This document shows positions 57,879-64,000 of a stretch of DNA of 64,000 nt, piece by piece (position 1 is the stretch's first letter; each line of letters opens with the position of its first letter). Below the pieces are notes generated by a model, which was given only the letters and a program-made list of their open reading frames with translations, was not told the DNA's origin and did no database searches. The position numbers and the translations under genes are program-made. Origin of the DNA: Pseudomonas beijingensis (GTDB taxonomy: Bacteria; Pseudomonadota; Gammaproteobacteria; Pseudomonadales; Pseudomonadaceae); the NCBI RefSeq assembly GCF_030687295.1, contig NZ_CP117425.1, forward strand, positions 4,034,001-4,098,000, given 5' to 3'.

Positions 57879-60665
57879 TCAAGATTGGATAAAGACATTG
57901 ACCGGGAAATTCCCCAGCGCGGTGCTGATCAGCAGCTCCCTTTGGGGTGTGACTGTGACGCTTGAAAAAAGTCCCTTCAGTTTTTCATCCTGGGCGGCGA
58001 ACGGTAACGATATGCGGGTATCGCCCCAATCCGACGCAGCCACCAGCGGCACGGCACTGTTTTCCAGCAAGTGCGCCGCATGGACCGGTACGACAATGAT
58101 CGCCCGTTGTTGCGAGTCCTCGCGCATGAAGGCCAGTATCCGCTGGGCCTGTTCGCCGAGCACTTCCAGCGGTTGGTAGCGGCCCTGGCGCCATAACTGC
58201 GGATACTCGGCCCGCACGGCTAGTGTCCTGGCGATCAAGGCTTGCTTGATCCGGCCGTCACGCCAATCGCGTACCAACGCGGTAGGGGTGTTCTCGGCGC
58301 GCATCGCCTCGCGGCGTGCCTGGAAATCCACCGGGCGACGGTTGTCCGGGTCCACCAGGCTGAAGTCCCAGAACTCGTTGCCTTGGTACAGGTCCGGTAC
58401 GCCGGGTACGGTCATGCGCAGCAAAGTTTGCGCCAGACTGTTGAGGGCACCCGCCGGGGCCACGGCCTGGACCGCCTCGGCGATGGCGCTGCGCAAGGGC
58501 AACCCCTCATCGCCCAGCAGCAGGCGTTCGAGGAACATCTGTGTGGCTTGTTCGTAAGCGTCGTTGACCGCCGCCCAACTGCTTTGCAGCTTGGCTTCAC
58601 GCAAGGCCTTGCGTTGCCATTGCCACAGGCGCTCGTTGTAGGCGGCCAATGCCTTGTGTTCCTGATGGTCAAGGTCCAGCGGCCAACTGCCGAGCAGTGC
58701 CTGGTAAAGGATCAGCTCATCACCGGCCGAGGGCGCCGCCGGATCGCTGTGCAGTGAAGGCGCGAGGATGCGCCATTGTTCGACGCAGGCGGCGTACCAG
58801 TCGGCGCGTTCGCTGAGCACGGCCAGCCTGGCGCGGGTGTCTTCGCCGCGCTTGTGGTCGTGGGTGGCGGTGGTCATCAGGTTGTCGGGAAAATGCTCGA
58901 GGCGTTCGAGACACGCCTGGTGGAATTCCTGCACCGGGGCGCTGAAACGCTCGGTGTTATAGCCCACGTCATTGCGCGACAACAGCACCGCCGAGCGATA
59001 GAGGGCGGTGTCCTCCACGGCTTTGGCGGCGGCCGGCGAGGTCAGTTGCTGGAAGCGCACGCAGGCGTGACGCAGGCGTTTGCGCTGGCTGCCGCGCGGG
59101 CGTTGCCGCCAGGGCATTCCACCGAGCCAGCCGGCCAGGCAATCGAGCACCGGCCAGTCGGCTTCGCTGAGGGTTTGCCGGGCGCCTTCCAGGGCCTGGT
59201 TGAAAAACACTTCGTCTTCGGCGGCGCGTCCCAGGGGTGTGATGTAGGTGCGGTACACCGGGAAATGCACGATCAACTCCTGCAAGGCCCGTCGAATCGC
59301 GCCCAGCGTCAGGTCGCGGGTCATCACATCGTCCCGGGCCACTTGCAGCAGGGCCTGGGCGACGCTTTCGAAATCCCCGGCCAGGGAGCCATTGAGTATC
59401 TGCTGGCGGGCCAGGCGGGCTTCTTCGATGAAGTGCGCCGGCCGCTCACTGTGCCGGCTCCAGAACTCGGCGAGGGGAGCGGCGCCGGCCGGGTCATGCT
59501 GCAGCAGCGAGACCTGGTTCATGAACTCGTAACCGGTACTGCCGTCGATGTTCCAGTCCCGCCGCAAGGTCTCGCCATCACCAAGGATCTTTTCGACGAA
59601 AATCGGCAAGTGTCGGTTCGGCGACAGTGAATCGACGCGTCGGCGTAGTTTGCGGCAGTAACCCCGAGGGTCGGCGAGACCGTCGATGTGATCGATCCGC
59701 AGCCCGTCCACCAGTCCCTCGCCGATCAACTCGAAGATCTTTGCATGAGTGGCTTCGAATACTGCTGGACGCTCGACCCGCAGCCCACCCAGTTCGTTGA
59801 CATCGAAAAAACGCCGCCAATTGATATCGTCCGCAGCGGTGCGCCAGCTGGCGAGGCGGTAGCTCTGGCGCTCCAGCAACTGATGCAGGCGTTCGAAACC
59901 CAGGGGCTGGGTGGAGTCATAGCCACTCAGGTTGTCCTCGATGGCGGCCAGGATCCCGGTTTGTGCCGCCAGCGCCTGCAACTCCGTTTGCAACGGGCGG
60001 GCGAGGGTGTGGGCATCGGTCTGGTAATTGAGCGTGGTGAAGCGCTCAGCCAGGGTCTTGAGCGCTTCGGCTTGCTCGACGGGCAGCGTTTCGGCCGGTT
60101 TGAGCAGTTCGCCGTAGTGCATCGGGCAAATCGGGAAGCGGTGTTCATAGTGCTCGACGTAGAAGCTGCCGTGGGTGGCGTCGAAGCGCAGTTGCAAGGT
60201 GCCTTCCTGCAAGGCCACGCCGTAGTCGCTGCCCAGGAACGGCAGCAACAATTGGCCTTCCATCAGCGGGTCCGGGGAATGCCACTGGATGTCGAAGAAC
60301 TCGCCGTACGGGCTCAGCCGTCCCCATTCCAGCAGATCCAGCCACCAGGGGTTGTCATTGCCGCCAACGGCCATGTGATTGGAGACGATGTCGAGGATCA
60401 AGCCCATCCGGTGCTCGCGCAAGGCGGCGACCAGACGCTTGAGCGCGGCTTCGCCACCCAGCTCGGGGTTGACCAGGGTCGGGTCGACGACATCGTAGCC
60501 GTGCATGGACCCGGCGCGGGCCTTGAGCAGCGGCGAGGCATAAATGTGGCTGATGCCCAGCGAGGCGAAGTACGGCACCTGGGGGATGGCATCGTCCAGG
60601 GTGAAGCCTTTATGAAACTGCAGGCGCAATGTTGCCCGCAGGGGTTGGATCAACGTCTGTTTCAT
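57879..60665 (-). CDS. treY: Malto-oligosyltrehalose synthase TreY
   Basis: 928 residues, GH13 family. MGLILDIVSNHMAVGGNDNP lies near the start, the catalytic Asp is in GLRIDHIDGLADP and the Glu in IFVEKILGDGE. It isomerises the end of a maltooligosaccharide to a trehalosyl unit, which TreZ then releases. It overlaps malQ by 4 bp. The order treZ-malQ-treY gives a maltodextrin-to-trehalose route. Confidence 0.96.
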   Translation of the reverse strand: MKQTLIQPLRATLRLQFHKGFTLDDAIPQVPYFASLGISHIYASPLLKARAGSMHGYDVVDPTLVNPELGGEAALKRLVAALREHRMGLILDIVSNHMAVGGNDNPWWLDLLEWGRLSPYGEFFDIQWHSPDPLMEGQLLLPFLGSDYGVALQEGTLQLRFDATHGSFYVEHYEHRFPICPMHYGELLKPAETLPVEQAEALKTLAERFTTLNYQTDAHTLARPLQTELQALAAQTGILAAIEDNLSGYDSTQPLGFERLHQLLERQSYRLASWRTAADDINWRRFFDVNELGGLRVERPAVFEATHAKIFELIGEGLVDGLRIDHIDGLADPRGYCRKLRRRVDSLSPNRHLPIFVEKILGDGETLRRDWNIDGSTGYEFMNQVSLLQHDPAGAAPLAEFWSRHSERPAHFIEEARLARQQILNGSLAGDFESVAQALLQVARDDVMTRDLTLGAIRRALQELIVHFPVYRTYITPLGRAAEDEVFFNQALEGARQTLSEADWPVLDCLAGWLGGMPWRQRPRGSQRKRLRHACVRFQQLTSPAAAKAVEDTALYRSAVLLSRNDVGYNTERFSAPVQEFHQACLERLEHFPDNLMTTATHDHKRGEDTRARLAVLSERADWYAACVEQWRILAPSLHSDPAAPSAGDELILYQALLGSWPLDLDHQEHKALAAYNERLWQWQRKALREAKLQSSWAAVNDAYEQATQMFLERLLLGDEGLPLRSAIAEAVQAVAPAGALNSLAQTLLRMTVPGVPDLYQGNEFWDFSLVDPDNRRPVDFQARREAMRAENTPTALVRDWRDGRIKQALIARTLAVRAEYPQLWRQGRYQPLEVLGEQAQRILAFMREDSQQRAIIVVPVHAAHLLENSAVPLVAASDWGDTRISLPFAAQDEKLKGLFSSVTVTPQRELLISTALGNFPVNVFIQS

Positions 60666-62740
60666 CGGTCACGCTCGTTCGCCTGAAGCCTCGCGCAGGC
60701 GAGTATTTCCAGACGCCGGGCGGCGTCCGGGTGATCCAGCAACGCCTGGCTTTGCCCGGCGAGGCGGCGGCGCCAATTGGGATGGGTGTCGGTGGTACCA
60801 GGCAGGTTGGCCTGCTCCTCGATGCCCAGGGCATCTTCGAGCGGCAACAACACCAGCGGCGCGCGGGTGTGGCCGAGGAAACGCACGCTGGCATCCAGCA
60901 CCTGGTCGGTCTCGCGATGTTCTTCGCGAAAGTTCTGCGGATCCTGGTTGAGCACTTGGCGCAGGCCTTCGCGTTCGCGCTCGCGGTGTTTGCGCCAGTC
61001 CATTTCGGTGGGGGAATCGATCAGGTCCAGCCGGGCGTTCCAGTCGATGTCGTGACCGTGCCACCAGCCGTTGAGCGTCGGCAAGTCGTGGGTGCTGGTG
61101 GTCGCCAAGGCGTTGTCCGGCCAGTCGAGGATAGGCTTGAAGTGGGTGTTGTCCTGTTCGAACAAGAGCACGCGCATGCCGAGGATCGAGCGTGCGCTGA
61201 GTTTGTCCCGCAAGCCCTCCGGTACGGTACCGAGGTCTTCGCCGAGGACGATGGCCTGGTGCCGATGGGATTCCAGTGCCAGCAGGCGCAGCAGGTCGTC
61301 CACTGGATAATAAAGGTAGGCACCGTCGCTGGGCGGGGCGTCGTTAGGGATCACCCAGAGCCGTTGCAAACCCATGACATGATCGATGCGCAAGCCACCA
61401 GCGTGGGCGAAGTTGGCCCGCAGCATTTCAATGAAGGCGCGAAAGCCGTTGCGCACCAGGCCTTCCGGGGAGAACGCCGAAATGCCCCAGCCTTGGCCGG
61501 AGCGGTTGAGAATGTCTGGCGGGGCGCCCACGGTCAACGATGCGAGCAGTTCGTCCTGGCGACTCCAGGCCTGGCTGCCACCGCCATCGGCCCCCACCGC
61601 CAGGTCGGCGATCAAGCCGATGCCCATGCCGCTGGATTTGGCTGCGCTCTGGGCGCGTTCCAGGCAACGGGCGATCAACCATTGGCAAAAGGCGTAGAAA
61701 CCGATCTCGTCGGCATTTTCTTCGGCGAAGTGGGCCAGGGCCGAGCTGCGCGGATCGCGCCATTCCTCCGGCCACTGCCGCCAGTCGAGGCTTTCGCCCC
61801 GGGCGGCGCGTTCGGCCTGCAAGGCCTCGAAGCGGCAATGGTTTTCCAAGGCTTCGCCGCTGGTGTGGCGGAAACTGCTGAAGTCTTCGTGCAGCGGGTG
61901 CGCACCCTGGCTGAACCCGTCGTACAGGGCGCGGAGGATTTTCTGCTTGGCCTGGGCGGCGACCGGCCAATCGATCAGCGGCTGCTCTTCCAGGGCGCGC
62001 AGTTGGTTGGTCAAGCCGGTGGCGTCGATAGCGGAGCGCAGGGCGCGTTCACCGAGGATGGTGCCGGGCGCGGCGTACAGGCTGTTGAGGAACAGTCGGC
62101 TGGACGGTGAGTAAGGGCTGTAGCGCCCGGTGTCGCTGCTGAACATCGCGTGCATCGGGCTGATGGCAATGGCTTCGGCACCGCGCTCGCCAGCCACACG
62201 GGCCAGTTCTTCCAGGGCCTGGGTGTCACCGAAGCCACCGTCACCGGGGCGTCGCAAGGCATACAGCTGCGCGCTCAGGCCCCAGGCCCGTGGCGTCGGG
62301 TCGTCCACGGCATCGGCCACGCTGTAGCAGCGTGCGGGCGCGACGGCGAGGGTGAAATGCTGGTCCCGGATGCTGACGTGCTGATAACCCACTGGGATCA
62401 TCCCCGGCAGCTTGGCGTCGGCATCGAGGTTCAGGTTCAGTGTCGCGCCGTCTTCGAGTTTGATTTCGCAAGGTGTCCCGGCCTCGAAGTAGCGGCTCAA
62501 GTCCAGGCTGGCCCCGACGTCGGCGGTGATCAGCGGTGGCAGCTGATGGTTCTGTTGATCTTCCTGCAACTGCAGCAGGCTGGCGTCGATTTCCTGGGCG
62601 CTGCCGGCGGGATGGCCCAGGCCAGTGAGGACTGAACGCAAGACGGCCGGCGAGACCTTCTGGGGCCGGCCGTTGGCATCGATCCAATCCACCGCCAGGC
62701 CCGCTCGGCTGGCGAGGATTTCCAATTGCGCATCGCTCAT
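60662..62740 (-). CDS. malQ: 4-alpha-glucanotransferase MalQ
   Basis: 692 residues, GH77. The nucleophile Asp is in GGLRIDHVMGLQRLW, the acid/base Glu in VLGEDLGTVP and the third Asp in STHDLPTLNGWW. It lengthens or shuffles maltooligosaccharides so that TreY has long enough substrates. It overlaps treZ by 4 bp at its start and treY by 4 bp at its stop. Confidence 0.96.
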   Translation of the reverse strand: MSDAQLEILASRAGLAVDWIDANGRPQKVSPAVLRSVLTGLGHPAGSAQEIDASLLQLQEDQQNHQLPPLITADVGASLDLSRYFEAGTPCEIKLEDGATLNLNLDADAKLPGMIPVGYQHVSIRDQHFTLAVAPARCYSVADAVDDPTPRAWGLSAQLYALRRPGDGGFGDTQALEELARVAGERGAEAIAISPMHAMFSSDTGRYSPYSPSSRLFLNSLYAAPGTILGERALRSAIDATGLTNQLRALEEQPLIDWPVAAQAKQKILRALYDGFSQGAHPLHEDFSSFRHTSGEALENHCRFEALQAERAARGESLDWRQWPEEWRDPRSSALAHFAEENADEIGFYAFCQWLIARCLERAQSAAKSSGMGIGLIADLAVGADGGGSQAWSRQDELLASLTVGAPPDILNRSGQGWGISAFSPEGLVRNGFRAFIEMLRANFAHAGGLRIDHVMGLQRLWVIPNDAPPSDGAYLYYPVDDLLRLLALESHRHQAIVLGEDLGTVPEGLRDKLSARSILGMRVLLFEQDNTHFKPILDWPDNALATTSTHDLPTLNGWWHGHDIDWNARLDLIDSPTEMDWRKHREREREGLRQVLNQDPQNFREEHRETDQVLDASVRFLGHTRAPLVLLPLEDALGIEEQANLPGTTDTHPNWRRRLAGQSQALLDHPDAARRLEILACARLQANERDR

Positions 62741-64000
62741 AGGCGCTCTCCAGTGATGTTGGGCAAGGTTGTCGCCTGCGTCAGACTGACCAGCGCGCTG
62801 TGGGGCGCAAGGACGCCCTGTTGCAACAGACCCATGACGTGCTGCGGATGTTCGAAAAGAATGCGTGCCTCTTCCGGGGCGTGGTGTTCGACGGGCTGAT
62901 CACCAAGGTTCAGGTCGATGCGCAACACACTGCCATCGCCCAGTCGCCAGCGCGCGCAGACGGCGCCGTTGCCCAGCACATCGGCCCCCAGGGCCTGGGC
63001 GCCGGGCAGGCGCGGGACGATCTCTTCACGGCGGATTTTCAGCAGTTGGCGATACAGCGCCTCGCTGGCCTGCTGTTCCGCTCGTTGCGGTTCCAGGCTT
63101 GGCCGTGAAGCCTCGAAGGTGCTGGCCGCGTTCGGGTCGGGAATCCGCTCGCGTGTCTGCGGATCGGCAAAGGCACTGAACGCCTTGAACTCGTTGCGTC
63201 GGCCTTCGCGCACCAGCTCTGCCAGCTCGCCGTGATGACTGGTAAAGAACAGGAACGGTTGTTCGGCCGCCACCTCGTCGCCCATGAACAGCAGTGGGAT
63301 CATCGGTGACAACAGCAACAATGCCGTCGCCGCTTGCACGGCCTGGGGCGCGGCAAGCTGATGCAGGCGTTCGCCCAGGGCACGGTTGCCAACCTGGTCG
63401 TGGTTCTGCAGGAACAGCACGAACGCGCTCGGTGGCAAGTGACCGCTGGGTTCTCCCCGGGATTCGCCGTGGCGATTGAGGTGGCCCTGGAAGACGAAAC
63501 CCTGGCTCAGGCAGCGTGCCAGTTGTTCCGTCGGTTGCTCGGCATAGTCGGCGTAGTAGGCGTCGGTCTCACCGGTCAGCAGCACGTGGAGGGCATTGTG
63601 GCCATCGTCGTTCCACTGAGCGTCGTAGCCCTGTTCCAGCAGGCTGGCCTGGTTGTGTTCGTTTTCCACGGTTAGCCAGACATGCCGGATCGGATCTACC
63701 TGTTCGCGCACCCTGGCCGCCAGTTCCTGGAGGAAGTCCGGGTCTTCGATGGCGTGTACCGCGTCGAGGCGCAGGCCGTCGAAACGGTACTCCAGCAACC
63801 ACATGAGCGCATTGTCGATAAAGAAGTCCCGCACTTCGCGGCGGCGGAAATCAATCGCCGCGCCCCAGGGTGTGTGCTTGTCTTCGCGGAAGAAGCCCTT
63901 GGCATAGCGGTGCAGGTAATTGCCGTCGGGGCCGAAGTGGTTGTAGACCACATCCAGAATGACGGACAGCCCATGGCCGTGGGCGCTGTCGATCAGATGC
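62737..64000 (-). CDS. treZ: Malto-oligosyltrehalose trehalohydrolase TreZ, N-terminal part missing at the window edge
   Basis: The minus-strand frame is open through base 64000, so the gene continues past the right edge; about 420 C-terminal residues are present. The GH13 core shows VILDVVYNHFGPDGNYLHRY, nucleophile Asp in DGLRLDAVHAIED, the Glu in LTVENEHNQ and the Asp in LQNHDQVGNRAL. It cleaves trehalose from maltooligosyltrehalose made by TreY. It is the first visible gene of the minus-strand trehalose operon. Confidence 0.95.
   Translation of the reverse strand, partial: HLIDSAHGHGLSVILDVVYNHFGPDGNYLHRYAKGFFREDKHTPWGAAIDFRRREVRDFFIDNALMWLLEYRFDGLRLDAVHAIEDPDFLQELAARVREQVDPIRHVWLTVENEHNQASLLEQGYDAQWNDDGHNALHVLLTGETDAYYADYAEQPTEQLARCLSQGFVFQGHLNRHGESRGEPSGHLPPSAFVLFLQNHDQVGNRALGERLHQLAAPQAVQAATALLLLSPMIPLLFMGDEVAAEQPFLFFTSHHGELAELVREGRRNEFKAFSAFADPQTRERIPDPNAASTFEASRPSLEPQRAEQQASEALYRQLLKIRREEIVPRLPGAQALGADVLGNGAVCARWRLGDGSVLRIDLNLGDQPVEHHAPEEARILFEHPQHVMGLLQQGVLAPHSALVSLTQATTLPNITGERL

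Noticed and set aside
60629..62110. 493-residue plus-strand frame opposite malQ
   Set aside because: Shadow of malQ, which has complete GH77 motifs.

Overview
The window reads as chromosomal DNA of a fluorescent Pseudomonas (P. fluorescens group). The evidence is high-GC coding density, a MuxABC-OpmB-type efflux operon, a glgX-DUF2934-treY-malQ-treZ operon, and many REP palindromes of the GTGGGAGCGAGCTTGCTCGC type between genes. This assignment is inferred from content; no database was searched.

Layout. 1-2.5 kb: the end of a circularly permuted ATP-grasp gene, an alpha-E gene and a transglutaminase gene, a known peptide-modification set. 2.5-3.4 kb: a tandem array of seven REP doublets alternating with a small hairpin spacer. 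3.6-12.6 kb: one long operon joining a two-partner-secretion type pore (TpsB/FhaC), a LamG/DUF2341-ExbB fusion, ExbD, TonB, a porin, a coiled-coil periplasmic protein, a YbjN-like protein and a parvulin isomerase. Its first gene fuses a Phd-like domain to a transposase N-terminal domain. This operon is the best candidate here for an undescribed system. 12.8-16.6 kb: a LysR regulator, a YhhY-like acetyltransferase, a DUF3313 lipoprotein and thiol peroxidase. 16.8-26 kb: the muxABC-opmB multidrug efflux operon. 26.2-28.6 kb: a dienoyl-CoA isomerase-like crotonase, NudC and a TauE/SafE exporter.

29-37.4 kb: tRNA-Cys and tRNA-Leu, the 3' scrap of an integrase just past tRNA-Leu, then an accessory redox block (Old Yellow Enzyme, molybdenum hydroxylase with 2Fe-2S and triheme cytochrome c subunits, MFS transporter, LysR). 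TGCG-N5-CGCA palindromes in its intergenic gaps suggest a shared LysR operator. 37.5-41.3 kb: small and hypothetical genes. 41.5-49 kb: a DAHL-type histidine kinase, an SPFH protein, tRNA-Ser, a YccA-family protein, an Lrp regulator divergent from an EamA exporter, and a GapN-like aldehyde dehydrogenase. 49.2-52.9 kb: two paralogous autotransporter-barrel genes, one almost without a passenger. 53-64 kb: an EEP hydrolase, a PIG-L deacetylase, and the glycogen-debranching/trehalose operon, which runs off the right edge (treZ partial).

Sequence quality. Five reading-frame breaks (TonB, MuxB, MuxC twice, GapN-like) are each explained by one extra base in a G or C run. A systematic +1 homopolymer error is likelier than real gene loss, so these genes are given as disrupted CDSs with their restored extents.
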